The notes under the pieces: generated by a model
Database searches by the model: none
Told to the model about the DNA's origin: nothing
The model's input: only the letters and a program-made list of their open reading frames with translations
Position numbers and translations under genes: made by a program
Origin: Methylomagnum ishizawai
GTDB taxonomy: Bacteria; Pseudomonadota; Gammaproteobacteria; Methylococcales; Methylococcaceae
DNA length: 64,000 nucleotides
Assembly (NCBI RefSeq): GCF_019670005.1
Contig: NZ_AP019783.1
Span: 3,684,150-3,748,149, forward strand
Direction: 5' to 3'
Shown: positions 53,277-63,271 of the stretch, piece after piece
Layout: each line of letters starts with the position of its first letter
Numbering within the stretch: position 1 is the stretch's first letter

Positions 53277-54720
53277 TTAGGCGGCTTGTTCCACCAGGGC
53301 TTCGGCTTCCGGCAGGCGGAGTTGGCCGGACATGAGTTTGGGCAGGAGGGTGTCGCGGAGTTCGGCCAAGCTTTTCGCTTGCTCATCCTTCGCTTTGATT
53401 TGAGCAAATACGGCATCACACAGACTGCCAAACTTGCTCATTATGGGCTTGTCTGGAATCACCAAAGCATATCCGGCGATAGCATCGGCGGCGACTCGTT
53501 GGCGGCCTGAAGTACCGGTCATATGCTGAATAGCGTAGGCTCGGAAGGGTTCATGTCTAGCGAGTAAATACCCAAACTGAGGCGGCACCGGCGCTTTGGA
53601 TCGCATGACTATAAATTCCGTTGAACCCCAGCCTATTTGGGTATCTTCAAGAAAATCGACAAAAGCGGTTTTTCCATTTTCCAAGCATGGCGTAATTCTC
53701 GCCAGCAAACTATCGCCGTTCATAAATTTTGTGCCGGAACCAAATTCCCGATATACAACAGACATTATTAAAAACTGGTTTGTAACCCGCATACTACGAT
53801 AGCCTAGCGCCCAGCAAGAAATCCATTAAAAATCAACCGGTTGAAAATGGTGCCAGACCATGCCGGGCTACCAGTACCGGAAAAGGTTTTTAATAATGTC
53901 TAACATTATCCACGCGGGAACCGGACAGGGGCACATTTGCCATATCCAGGTATGGGGCAGCCGTGCCTTTGCTTAACTTATAGGTCGGGTTCAAATCAAA
54001 AGTTTCGGCAAGGCGCTTTATCTTCCACCCCTTCGGGATCGGCCCCAACTCCGAATCTTCAAATTCGCTCGGAAACAGCGCCGCCGTGTCCGCGTCCATA
54101 CCTTCGGGTTCCCGCCCTTCGGCTTTGGCTTTCACCGGGTCGAAGTCGATGAACCAGGATTTGAACAGGGCTTGGGCAATGGCTTCTAGGGTGGAGTTAG
54201 TTTCGCGGAGAAGGGTTATACGGTTATCAAGGCAGCCGAGGGTATCTGATATTTTCTTTTGAGTACCGATGGATGGCAGATAACATTCAAAATCACGCAT
54301 CAATTTAAGGGAGACGTTTTTTATCGTCGTTCCGGTCGCTAGCGTGTGTATGTAATCTTGAAATGGTCTTCCAGATACAACATATTTTATAAAGCCCTTA
54401 TCAATGCTTTCCAACACATTGAAGTAGCAGGCGCTTTTACCTAAAACAACTTTCTCGCCATTATACAAAGCAATATTTCCAATAGTTCCGTTTATAGAAA
54501 CAAGTATTGTTCTTTCGTTTAAGTTCTTTTTGTATTTATTGAATTCAGCAAGCGACGTTCTTCTCGTTTTTTCGTCAACTACAATCTTACCGTCTCTCAA
54601 ATTATTTCCATTGACAAAAAAATAATCTCCATTGTCATCGTATTCAGGAGTTCCATGAAGGCCATCACCAAGAATTGAAGTAACGTCTTCAAGCCTAACT
54701 TTTACCCATTCAGACCGCAT
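53277..54720 (-). pseudogene. hsdS: hsdS (specificity subunit), interrupted by a MITE-like element
   Basis: Codons 1-273 (54720-53902) and the last 159 codons (53756-53280) together give a normal 432-residue HsdS with two target-recognition domains and conserved spacers (LDNRITLLRETNSTLEAIAQ; AKSLAELRDTLLPKLMSGQL). They are separated by a 142-bp insertion at 53760-53901 that adds RHY and a TAA stop after codon 273. The ends would rejoin in frame on precise removal. The first recognition domain (about 54250-54700) is markedly AT-rich, typical of exchanged specificity domains. The start overlaps the hsdM stop by 11 bp. A half-subunit holding TRD1 plus the central spacer would still be made. Confidence 0.92.
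53760..53901. mobile_element. 142-bp MITE-like insertion in hsdS
   Basis: Perfect 16-bp terminal inverted repeats AGACATTATTAAAAAC (53760-53775; reverse complement at 53886-53901) enclose 110 bp without coding content. The element is flanked by a 3-bp direct repeat AAC (53757-53759 and 53902-53904). Removing the element and one AAC restores the hsdS frame. The 3-bp duplication would suit mobilisation by an IS5-type transposase, but its ends differ from the IS at 57256. Confidence 0.9.
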
Positions 54721-56281
54721 ATCCTAATACTCCCAACTTCTCCCGAATCACCCCATCCAATTCCGCCCCCTTCGCCATCTGCTCGGCCAGCTTAGCGGTC
54801 AATCGCTCCATCTTCTCGGCGAAAGCTTCGTCGTCGTCCTCGGCCTCCTCCGCGCCCACATACCGCCCCGGCGTCAACACGAAACCATGCTCGCGGATTT
54901 CGTCCAGCTTCACCGCCCGGCAGAAACCCGGCACGTCCTGATAGTCGCCCTCGCCCGCGACCTCGCCATCCCGCCGCCAGCCATGCACCGCCCCGACAAT
55001 CCGGGCAATGTCCGCATCGTCGAACACCCGCAGCGTCCGGTTCGCCATCCGCCCCAGCTTGCGGGCGTCGATGAACAACACCTCGCCGCGCCGGTCCCGG
55101 CCATGGACGCTCTTGTCCTGGGTCAGGAACCACAGGCAGGCGGGAATCTGGGTGTTGAAGAACAACTGGGGCGGCAGGGCCACCATGCACTCCACCACGT
55201 CGCCCTCAACCATCGCTTGGCGGATGGTGCCCTCGCTGTTCTGGTTGGACGACATCGAGCCGTTCGCCAGCACCACCCCGGCCTGACCGTCCGGCTTCAA
55301 ATGCCACAGGATGTGCTGCAACCACGCGAAGTTGGCGTTCCCGGCGGGCGGCGTGCCGTAGACCCAGCGCTTGTCTTCGATGTACTTCGCGCCGTCCCAA
55401 TCCGACACGTTGAACGGCGGATTCGCCAGGATGAAATCGGCTTTCAGGTCCGGGTGCTGGTCATTGGCGAAGGTGTCCTTCGGCTCCTTGCCCAGGTTGA
55501 AATCCATGCCCCGGATGGCGAGGTTCATCGCGACCAGCCGCCAAGTGGTCGGGTTCGATTCCTGCCCGTAGATGGAAATATCGCCGAACCGCCCGCCGTG
55601 ACTCTCCACGAACTTCTCGGACTGCACGAACATCCCGCCCGACCCACAGCACGGGTCGTAAACCTTGCCCCGGTGCGGCGACAGCACCTCCACCAGCGCC
55701 TTCACCACCGACGCGGGCGTGTAGAACTGCCCGCCCTTCTTGCCCTCGGCGCTGGCGAACTGGCCCAGGAAGTATTCGTAGACCTCGCCCAGCACATCCT
55801 TGGCCTTGTCCTTGGCCCCGAAGCCGATTTTGGAAATCAGGTCGATGAGTTCTCCCAGGCGGGAAGGTTCCAACTGGGCACGGGCGAAGCGCTTGTCCAA
55901 GATGTTCTTGAGGCTCGGGTTCTCCTCCTCGATGGCGACCAGGGCGTCGTCCACGATGCGGCCTATGTTCGCCTGCTTGGCTTGGTCGCGGAGGGTTTCC
56001 CAGCGCGATTCCGGCGGCACCCAGAACACGTTCTCCGAGGTGTAGTAGTCCCGGTCCTCCAAGGCGGTTTCCTGGTCCTCCGGGTCGTCGCTGAAAAACA
56101 GGTCCGACTCGACATCGGCGAACTGCCGGGCCAACTCCACCCGCCGCGCCTCGAAGGCGTCCGACACGTACTTGATGAAAATCAGGCCGAGGACGAGGTG
56201 CTTGTACTCGGCGGCGTCCATGTTGGAGCGCAGCTTGTCGGCGGTTTCCCAGAGGGTTTTGTGGAGGTTCGGATCGGTCAT
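54710..56281 (-). CDS. hsdM: Type I modification methyltransferase HsdM
   Basis: 523 residues. The N-terminal HsdM helical domain opens [20 protein letters not shown]. The SAM-binding motif I is [13 protein letters not shown] and the catalytic N6-adenine motif IV is [12 protein letters not shown], with the target-recognition-independent QFYTPASVV loop before motif I. It methylates adenine in the two half-sites defined by HsdS. The gene is first in the minus-strand operon and its stop overlaps the hsdS start by 11 bp, so translation is coupled. It appears intact; without a complete HsdS its activity is uncertain. Confidence 0.96.
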   Translation of the reverse strand: MTDPNLHKTLWETADKLRSNMDAAEYKHLVLGLIFIKYVSDAFEARRVELARQFADVESDLFFSDDPEDQETALEDRDYYTSENVFWVPPESRWETLRDQAKQANIGRIVDDALVAIEEENPSLKNILDKRFARAQLEPSRLGELIDLISKIGFGAKDKAKDVLGEVYEYFLGQFASAEGKKGGQFYTPASVVKALVEVLSPHRGKVYDPCCGSGGMFVQSEKFVESHGGRFGDISIYGQESNPTTWRLVAMNLAIRGMDFNLGKEPKDTFANDQHPDLKADFILANPPFNVSDWDGAKYIEDKRWVYGTPPAGNANFAWLQHILWHLKPDGQAGVVLANGSMSSNQNSEGTIRQAMVEGDVVECMVALPPQLFFNTQIPACLWFLTQDKSVHGRDRRGEVLFIDARKLGRMANRTLRVFDDADIARIVGAVHGWRRDGEVAGEGDYQDVPGFCRAVKLDEIREHGFVLTPGRYVGAEEAEDDDEAFAEKMERLTAKLAEQMAKGAELDGVIREKLGVLGYAV

Positions 56282-56477
56282 TCTCAGTGTTATTCAAAAC
56301 GATGGGATTGGAGTTCGGGCGGCTACCGGCCTGGACTTGTCCGCAAACGGGACTTTTTCATCTATGCGGTGGCCCGGTTTGCGTCACGTGAATTCTACGG
56401 ATAACCATCGGAAAATTGCAGTTCTTCCCAAACATTGGCCGTTGGCTTCTCCGCGCCGAATAATTGGCGATGCCGGG

Positions 56478-56861
56478 TTATTCCGCAAGGGGCAAACCGG
56501 CTTTGATTCTCTGTACCACCGAAGTCCCCACCCCGTGCTTCTTCGCGGCTTTGAGGATGCCCATCCCCTCGGCCAGGGATTGCTGGATGGCCGCTTCCGT
56601 CTCTTCCCCCGTCTTCGGCCTCCCCAGCGCCTTCCCGGTCGCCTTGGCTCGGGCCAATCCCGCGTTCACCCGGTCCCGGATCATCGCCCGCTCGAATTCC
56701 GAGAACACCCCCAACATTTGGAACATGGCCCGGCCCGCTGGCGTGGTGGTGTCGATGCCTTGCTGGTGCAGGTACAGGTCCACGCCTAGGTGGTGGATTT
56801 CTTCGAGGAAGCCGACCAGGTGTTGCAGGCTCCGCCCCAGGCGGTCCACGCTCCAAGCGGC
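56478..56861 (-). pseudogene. Serine recombinase (resolvase/invertase), N-terminus lost
   Basis: The frame encodes the second half of a small serine recombinase: AAWSVDRLGRSLQHLVGFLE, GRAMFQMLGVFSEFERAMIR, GKALGRPK and a C-terminal helix-turn-helix (ILKAAKKHGVGTSVVQRIK). The first 60-70 residues with the catalytic serine are absent. The homology stops at about 56861, where hsdS sequence on the opposite strand begins. It may be the remains of an invertase or a transposon resolvase. It cannot be active as it stands. Confidence 0.88.
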
Positions 56862-56865
56862 GTTG

Positions 56866-57255
56866 CGTTCTTTGCCACTACCTCTTCCTCCTTTAGAAGC
56901 TCAAACTCGAATAATTTCGATTATTGGGGCGCTTGATGACAGAATAATCCTACTGCGCGAAACCAACGCCACCCTAGAAGCTATCGCCCAAGCCCTGTTC
57001 AAATCCTGGTTCATCGACTTCGAACCGGTGAAAGCCAAGGCCGAAGGCCGGGAACCCGAAGGCATGGACGCGGACACGGCGGCACTATTTCCGAGCGAGT
57101 TTGGGGATTCGGAGTTGGGGCCGATTCCGAAAGGATGGGGAATAAATCCGCTGAAAAGCCTTACAGTAAAGATAGGTAGCGGCGCTACTCCGCGTGGCGG
57201 GAAGGAAGTTTACTTAGACGATGGAGTGGCTCTGATTAGGAGTCAAAATGTCTAT
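56866..57255 (+). pseudogene. Second hsdS, 5' remnant (central spacer and start of TRD2)
   Basis: Plus-strand hsdS sequence starting at LPLPLPPLEAQTRIISIIGA, through the central conserved region (LRETNATLEAIAQALFKSWF, AEGREPEGMDADTAALFPSE) and into TRD2 (VKIGSGATPRGG...LIRSQNVY). The central part is about 90% identical in DNA to the minus-strand hsdS at 54030-54235, in inverted orientation. TRD1 and the start are missing; the left edge abuts the broken recombinase. The frame continues after the IS at 58297. Confidence 0.9.
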
Positions 57256-58293
57256 AGAGTTGTTCCTGATGCTAAATCTCTGTAATAGAAGATATTTTGT
57301 GGTTCCAGAGACCCGCCGAAAGCGCGAAAAAGTAATCCAGGAAATCGCTTCGATGGTTTCTGATCCGGTGCGTCAAGCAGTGAAAGCGCTTCATTCCACC
57401 GATAGCGTGCTCGACCACCACGCGGGTGGAAGCTTGCTTCCGGTTTTCTTCTTTCTGTTTAGGCGTCAATTGCGGATCGGGGTTTTTCTTGGATTTTCTC
57501 GGCTTTTTGTGCGGCAGATGTATTTTGGCATCGGGATAATCAGAGTCGGCACCCAGGAATCCCAAGTCGAGCCAGACGTTGAGTTTCTTAAACCAGGGTG
57601 AACCGGGCTTGAAAACCGTTTTCATAATCGCATAGTCATGGGTGCGGCCCGCGAAAATGCAGGATAGAAACAAGACCATCCGGTTGAGGTCGGAAATGAC
57701 GATGGCTTTCACCGTATGTCTTTTTTTTTACCGCTGTAATGTTCTTTCTGGGCGCTATCGTCCTGTGGTCTGACGCAGGGGCACTCCACGCCGTCTATCG
57801 CGATATGCTTATATTTTTCAAGCGCTTGCCTGAATTCTGGGGAATCCGTCGGCTGGCGCAAAGGCATGAGGTTCAAATTGCTCAGGACGCGGCCTAGGAC
57901 CGGCAATAACTTATCGACATGGGCGTGGGCGTGCCCGCCACTGAGGCCGAAATGGAACCCCAGGACATCGAAGGTAGGATAGGTTTTCAGGTAGAAAAGG
58001 ATGAAGAATAGCTTTTTTTCGGGAGAATCGAGGTATCCCTTTGGACCGCCCTGCTTGACCTGTTTGATTTCGCCATTGAGAACCCGCTCACGGTCGATTT
58101 CCAAGCTGGCCGACTCGAAGCGTTTGGTCAAGGCCGTGAATTTGGCTTTGGGCATTCCAATGAGCGCGGCAACGATTCGATCATCGGTTATTTCGGCGAA
58201 TTTTTCGTAAATCACTTTTGGGTTTCTATTCTGAAGTGAAGAGGAAATTACCACCGATTAAAAATACCATTATATTGCATCGGGTACAAATCT
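57256..58293 (-). mobile_element. IS5-family insertion sequence, 1038 bp
   Basis: Ends are imperfect 17-bp inverted repeats: AGAGTTGTTCCTGATGC at 57256 and, read inward from the other end, AGATTTGTACCCGATGC (14 of 17 match). A 3-bp target duplication TAT flanks the element (57253-57255 and 58294-58296). The hsdS frame resumes exactly after it (GAC at 58297), so insertion was clean and recent. It carries one transposase split by a frameshift site. Confidence 0.92.
57272..58254 (-). CDS. IS5-family DDE transposase, made by -1 frameshifting
   Basis: Two overlapping frames. The first (58254-57709, 181 residues) has the helix-turn-helix region ([20 protein letters not shown]) and the first catalytic Asp in [11 protein letters not shown]. 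The second (to 57272) has the DLGF...YPDA block and the catalytic Glu in [13 protein letters not shown]. They meet at nine A residues on the coding strand (57729-57721). A -1 slip there reads [16 protein letters not shown], the continuous sequence usual for this family. The fused protein would be about 327 residues and looks intact. Confidence 0.9.
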
Positions 58294-58296
58294 TAT

Positions 58297-61116
58297 GACT
58301 CCGAATTTATATGGGATGGCTTGGCCCGTATTTCAGATCAGGCCGCAGACCAATTGAGCGGAGTAGAGGTTAAGGTTAACGACGTTTTACTTAATATTAC
58401 TGGGGCATCAATCTTGAGAACGTGCGTTGTTGACCCTGAGGTATTGCCAGCCCGAGTTAATCAGCATGTGGTTATAATAAGAGCAAAGCCTGAAATTCCG
58501 GCAAGGTTTATTCATTTATACCTGTTGCAACAAAGAACGAAAAATTATCTGATGGGGTTAAATGCCGGGGCTTCTAGAGAAGCAGTCACCAAGGGGCATA
58601 TTGAGGCCTCCGACCTCATCAACGCCCGCATGGGATCGCTCACCGCCGACGCCGAGCGCTTCTCCGCGTGGCGCACCATCGACGGCAAGACGACCGACCC
58701 GCTCGGCCCGATGCGCGAACTGGAAACCCTGGTCCGGGGCGTGTTCGACAAAGCCTTGCTGCTGGAATACCTGCGCCACTTCATCCTGTTCGAGGACGAC
58801 GGGCAGGTCGCCAAGAAAATCGCCGCCTACCACCAGTTCCACGCCGTGCGGGCCGTGGTGCGGCAGGTGTTGGAGGCCAGCCAACCCGGCGGCAACCGCA
58901 AGGGCGGCGTGGTCTGGCACACCCAGGGCGCGGGCAAGAGCATCGAAATGGGCTGCCTCGCCGGGAAAATCATGGTGGACCCGGCCATGAAAAATCCCAC
59001 CCTGGTGGTCATCACCGACCGCAACGACTTGGACGGCCAGTTGTTCGGCGTGTTCGCCAATGCGCCGGAATTGTTGGGCGAGACGCCGGTCCAGGCCACC
59101 TCCCGCCCGGACCTCCGCGCCAAGCTCAACAACCGGCCCTCCGGCGGCATCGTCTTCACCACCATCCAGAAGTTCGTGCCCGGCGAGGACGAGGACAGCT
59201 TCCCGGTCCTGACCGAACGCGGGAACGTGGTGGTCATCTGCGACGAGGCCCACCGCAGCCAATACGGCCTCAAGGCCCGCTTCAACAAGGAAACCGGCGC
59301 GGTCCAGTACGGCTTCGCCAAATACCTGCGGGACGCCCTGCCCAACGCCACCTTCGTCGCCTTCACCGGCACGCCCATCTCGACCGAGGACAAGGACACC
59401 CGCGCCGTGTTCGGCGATTACGTCCACGTCTACGACATCGAGCAGGCGGTCAAGGACGGGGCCACGGTGCCCATCTACTACGAATCCCGCCTCGCCAAGT
59501 TGGAACTCAAACCCGAGGAAACCCCGAACATCGACGAGGAGGTCGAGGAACTGACCGAGGACGAGGAAGCCTCCGACCAAGCCCGCCTGAAAAGCCGCTG
59601 GGCCGCGCTGGAAAAGCTGGCCGGGGCCGAACCCCGCATCAAGCGTATCGCCGCCGACCTCGTGGCCCATTTCGAGCAACGCCTGACGGTGATGGATGGC
59701 AAGGCCATGGTCGTGGGCATGAGCCGGGAAATCTGCGTCCACCTGTACGACGCCCTGGTCGCCCTGCGCCCCGAATGGCACGACGAAGACCCCGAGAAGG
59801 GGGCCATCAAGATCGTGATGACCGGCTCGGCGGCGGACAAGGCGCTGCTCAAGCCCCATGTCTACAAGCCCCAGGTCAAGAAGCGGCTGGAAAAGCGCTT
59901 CAAGGACCCGAACGACCCGCTGAAAATCGTCATCGTGCGCGATATGTGGCTGACCGGCTTCGACGCGCCCTGCCTACACACGATGTACGTGGACAAGCCG
60001 ATTCGGGAACACAACCTCATGCAGGCCATCGCCAGGGTCAACCGGGTGTTCAAGGACAAGCCCGGCGGCTTGGTGGTGGACTACATCGGCATCGCCCAGG
60101 AATTGAAGCGGGCGCTCAAGACCTACACCACCAGCCAGGGCCGGGGCCGTCCCATGGTGGACGTGGCGGAAGCCTTGTCCCTGGTCATCGAGAAAATCGA
60201 CGTGGCGCGGGGAATGCTGCACGGCATCGACTACAGCGCCTTCCTCACCGAAGCGCTGAAGCTGTTGCCCATCGCCGCCAACCATGTGCTGGGCCTGGAG
60301 GATGGCAAGAAGCGCTTCTCCGACTGCGTGCTGGCCCTCAGCAAAGCCTTTGCCCTCTGCGCCTCGCTGGACGAAGCCGCCGAATACCGGGAGGAAATCG
60401 CCTTCTTCCAGGCCATCCGGGCGGCGCTGGCCAAGGGCGACCCTTCCAAGAAGCTGGACGACGACGCCAAGGAACACGCCCTGCGGCAAATCATCTCCAA
60501 GGCCGTGGTGTCTGACGAGGTGATAGACATCTTCGCCGCCGCTGGCCTGAATAAGCCCGACGTGGGGATACTCTCGGAAACCTTCCTGGAGGACGTGCGG
60601 CGGATGAAGGAAAGGAACCTAGCCGTCGAACTGCTGGAACGGCTGTTGAAGGATGAAATCAAAAGCCGCTTCGCCACCAACGTGGTGCAGAACAAGAAGT
60701 TCTCGGAACTGCTGAAAAACTCCCTGACCCGATACCGGAACCGGGCCATCGAGACCGCCCAGGTCATCGAGGAACTGATCCAGATGGCGAAGGAGTTCAA
60801 CGCCGCCGCCAGCCGGGGGGAGAAGCTGGGGCTGAACGCCGACGAACTGGCCTTCTACGATGCCCTGGAAACCAACGAGTCCTCGGTGCGGGAACTCGGG
60901 GACGACATCCTGCGGACCATTGCCAGGGAATTGACCGACAAGCTCCGCAAGAACCTGAGCGTGGATTGGTCGGTGCGGGACGCCGTGCGGGCGCGGCTCC
61001 GAATCATGGTGAAGACCATCTTGAAGAAGTACAAATACCCGCCCGATAAGCAGGAGGCCGCGACGGAGACGGTGCTGAGGCAGGCAGAAACGCTATCGGC
61101 TGCGTGGGTGGGCTAG
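58297..61116 (+). pseudogene. hsdS TRD2 remnant fused in frame to hsdR codons 193-1028
   Basis: Open frame of 939 codons. Residues up to 58605 are the end of an HsdS recognition domain ([53 protein letters not shown]). From 58606 the sequence is HsdR from Ala193 onward, with Walker A, DEAH and all later motor motifs, identical to the left copy. The PD-(D/E)xK nuclease is missing. The junction falls on a codon boundary. The natural start is lost upstream through the IS, so expression is uncertain; no convincing ribosome site is seen near its beginning. Confidence 0.9.
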
Positions 61117-61176
61117 CTTTTCAATTAAGGGGGGGCAAAAATGCAAAAAGCCAGTATGAACCGGCTTTTGCTTTTT
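58606..61176 (+). repeat. Right arm of 2.57-kb inverted repeat
   Basis: 2571 bp inverted copy of 47827-50396, including the hsdR stop and the bidirectional hairpin terminator. The arms enclose 8.2 kb with hsdM, hsdS, the toxin-antitoxin pair, the accessory gene and the hsdR 5' end. Recombination between arms would invert this segment while keeping one complete hsdR on the other side. Confidence 0.95.
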
Positions 61177-61336
61177 AAGTCCTTGGATTTATCGGTCGGG
61201 GCGGGCTGCTGCGGGCGATCAAAATTAGCGCGAATCCAGAATCATCAGCACTCAAGAGTTGAGTTCGGATTGCTTACACTGCGCTTACATATAATCGAGC
61301 AACCCGATAAAGCCAATAAATTTCAATAACTTAAAA

Positions 61337-62593
61337 TTATCTCTTCATCATGTCGAAGAATTCCTGGTTGGTCTTGGTGTCCTTCAGCTTGCCCAGCAGG
61401 AACTCACTGGCCGCCATCTCGTCCATAGGCTGGAGAATCTTGCGGAGGATCCAGCATTTTTGCAGTTCGTCCGGCGGCACCAGATATTCCTCGCGGCGGG
61501 TGCCGGAACGGTTGATATTGATGGCGGGATACACGCGCTTCTCGGCGATCTTCCGTTCCAGGTGCAATTCGTTGTTGCCGGTGCCCTTGAATTCCTCGTA
61601 GATCACCTCGTCCATGCGCGAGCCGGTATCGACCAGGGCCGTGGCGATGATGGTGAGGCTGCCGCCCTCCTCGATATTGCGGGCCGCGCCGAAAAAGCGC
61701 TTGGGCCGTTCCAGCGCGTTGGCGTCCACGCCGCCGGTCAGCACCTTGCCCGAGGACGGGATCACGGTGTTGTAGGCGCGGGCCAGACGGGTGATGGAAT
61801 CCAGCAGGATCACCACGTCGCGCTTATGCTCGACCAGCCGCTTGGCCTTTTCCAGCACCATTTCCGCCACCTGCACATGCCGCGCCGGCGGCTCGTCGAA
61901 AGTGCTGGACACCACCTCGCCCTTCACGCTGCGCTGCATCTCGGTCACTTCTTCCGGGCGCTCGTCGATCAGCAACACGATCAGATAGCACTCGGGGTTC
62001 TTCTCGGCGACGGAATGGGCGATATTCTGCAAGATCATGGTCTTGCCGGCCTTGGGCGGCGACACGATCAAGCCGCGCTGGCCCTTGCCGATGGGGGCCA
62101 CCAGGTCGATCACGCGGGCGGTGAGGTCTTCGGTGGTGCCGTTGCCGAGTTCGAGTTCCAGGCGCTCCTTGGGGAACAGCGGGGTCAGGTTGGTGAAGAG
62201 GATTTTGTGCTTGGCGTTCTCCGGCGGCTCGTAGTTGATCTGCTCCACCTTGAGCATGGCGAAATAGCGCTCGTTGTCCTTGGGCGGGCGGATCTTGCCG
62301 GAAATGGTGTCGCCGGTGCGGAGGCTGAACCTGCGGATCTGGCTGGGGGAGACATAGATATCGTCCGGCCCCGCCAGGAACGAGCTGTCCGCCGACCTCA
62401 GGAAACCGAAACCATCGGTGAGGATTTCCAGTACGCCGTCGCCGTAAATGTCCTCTCCGCTCTTGGCCTGTTTCTTCAGGATGGAGAAGATCAAATCCTG
62501 TTTGCGGGTCCGGGCCACGCCTTCGATATCGAGGGTCTCGGCGATTTCGATCAGCTCGGAAACAGGCTTACGTTTGAGGTCGGTCAGGTTCAT
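61337..62593 (-). CDS. rho: Transcription termination factor Rho
   Basis: 418 residues, full length. The N-terminal helical domain opens [20 protein letters not shown]. The RNA-binding cold-shock-like domain (about 50-120) has GFGFLRS. Walker A is [12 protein letters not shown], Walker B is [14 protein letters not shown], and the secondary RNA-binding Q/R-loops are [13 protein letters not shown] and RSGTRREE. It is a hexameric RNA/DNA helicase ending untranslated transcripts. It lies downstream of trxA on the same strand, the common proteobacterial order. Confidence 0.98.
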   Translation of the reverse strand: MNLTDLKRKPVSELIEIAETLDIEGVARTRKQDLIFSILKKQAKSGEDIYGDGVLEILTDGFGFLRSADSSFLAGPDDIYVSPSQIRRFSLRTGDTISGKIRPPKDNERYFAMLKVEQINYEPPENAKHKILFTNLTPLFPKERLELELGNGTTEDLTARVIDLVAPIGKGQRGLIVSPPKAGKTMILQNIAHSVAEKNPECYLIVLLIDERPEEVTEMQRSVKGEVVSSTFDEPPARHVQVAEMVLEKAKRLVEHKRDVVILLDSITRLARAYNTVIPSSGKVLTGGVDANALERPKRFFGAARNIEEGGSLTIIATALVDTGSRMDEVIYEEFKGTGNNELHLERKIAEKRVYPAININRSGTRREEYLVPPDELQKCWILRKILQPMDEMAASEFLLGKLKDTKTNQEFFDMMKR

Positions 62594-62746
62594 AAATTGA
62601 GTTGGGGGTCAAGGGTGTGGAACAAGGGCAAACCAATCGTCTGCGGGAGTGTTCTCGACCGGGGTGTCGAGCCGGAGGAAGCGTGCCGGGGGGCGGCGCG
62701 GGCTGGGGGCGGCGAGAGGATGCGGTTCAGGTTAGCATGGTTATGG

Positions 62747-62776
62747 AAAAACCCGCCCGGCGGGGCCGGCGCGGGT
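62747..62776 (-). terminator. Terminator of trxA
   Basis: On the minus strand ACCCGC/GCGGGT with an inner GC stem is followed by TTTTT (62751-62747), 13 bp after the trxA stop at 62789. Confidence 0.75.
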
Positions 62777-62788
62777 GGATGGGAATCC

Positions 62789-63115
62789 TCAGAGGTTGTC
62801 GTGGATGAACTTGGCCAGCTGGGATTTGGCCAGGGCGCCGACCTTGGTGGCTTCCACTTCGCCGTTCTTGAACAGGATCAGGGTCGGGATGCCGCGCACG
62901 TTGTAGCGCTGCGGGACGAGGTTGTTCTCGTCGACATTGAGCTTGGCGACGATCAAGCGTTCGGCGAAATCCTCGGCGATCTCCTCCAGGATCGGCGCGA
63001 TCATCTTGCAGGGACCGCACCATTCCGCCCAGAAATCGACCAGGACGGGGGTTTCGGACTTCAATACCTTGTCCTCGAACTCGGCATCGCTCACATAAAG
63101 GATGTTATCGCTCAC
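62789..63115 (-). CDS. trxA: Thioredoxin
   Basis: 108 residues from a GTG at 63115, chosen because GGAGA lies 6 bp upstream and MSDNI is the usual thioredoxin N-terminus; an upstream in-frame extension is proline-rich and has no ribosome site. Active site WCGPC sits in [18 protein letters not shown]. The cis-proline is in [10 protein letters not shown]. It is a cytoplasmic disulfide reductase recycled by thioredoxin reductase. It lies 195 bp upstream of rho on the same strand with a terminator between them. Confidence 0.97.
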   Translation of the reverse strand: MSDNILYVSDAEFEDKVLKSETPVLVDFWAEWCGPCKMIAPILEEIAEDFAERLIVAKLNVDENNLVPQRYNVRGIPTLILFKNGEVEATKVGALAKSQLAKFIHDNL

Positions 63116-63271
63116 AATGGTCTCCACATTGTCGGATGGAAGGGGATGGATTGGGGTGCTATCGGGGGCGGCCGCAGGGGGCGGCGCTGGACGGGCTGGC
63201 ATTTCCTTGCGAGTGGGGCCATTTCAGCCTAAACCCGCCCCAAATGCAAGCCCCGTGTTTCCAGGGGGTTT

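Noticed and set aside
61190-61205. GGTCGGGG near the right end of the island, matching the tRNA-Pro 3' end in reverse
   Set aside because: Only 8 bases, in the wrong orientation for an attachment-site repeat, and expected by chance in GC-rich DNA.
47809-61336. CRISPR array or phage genes in the island
   Set aside because: No regularly spaced short repeats and no phage structural, integrase or replication gene was found.
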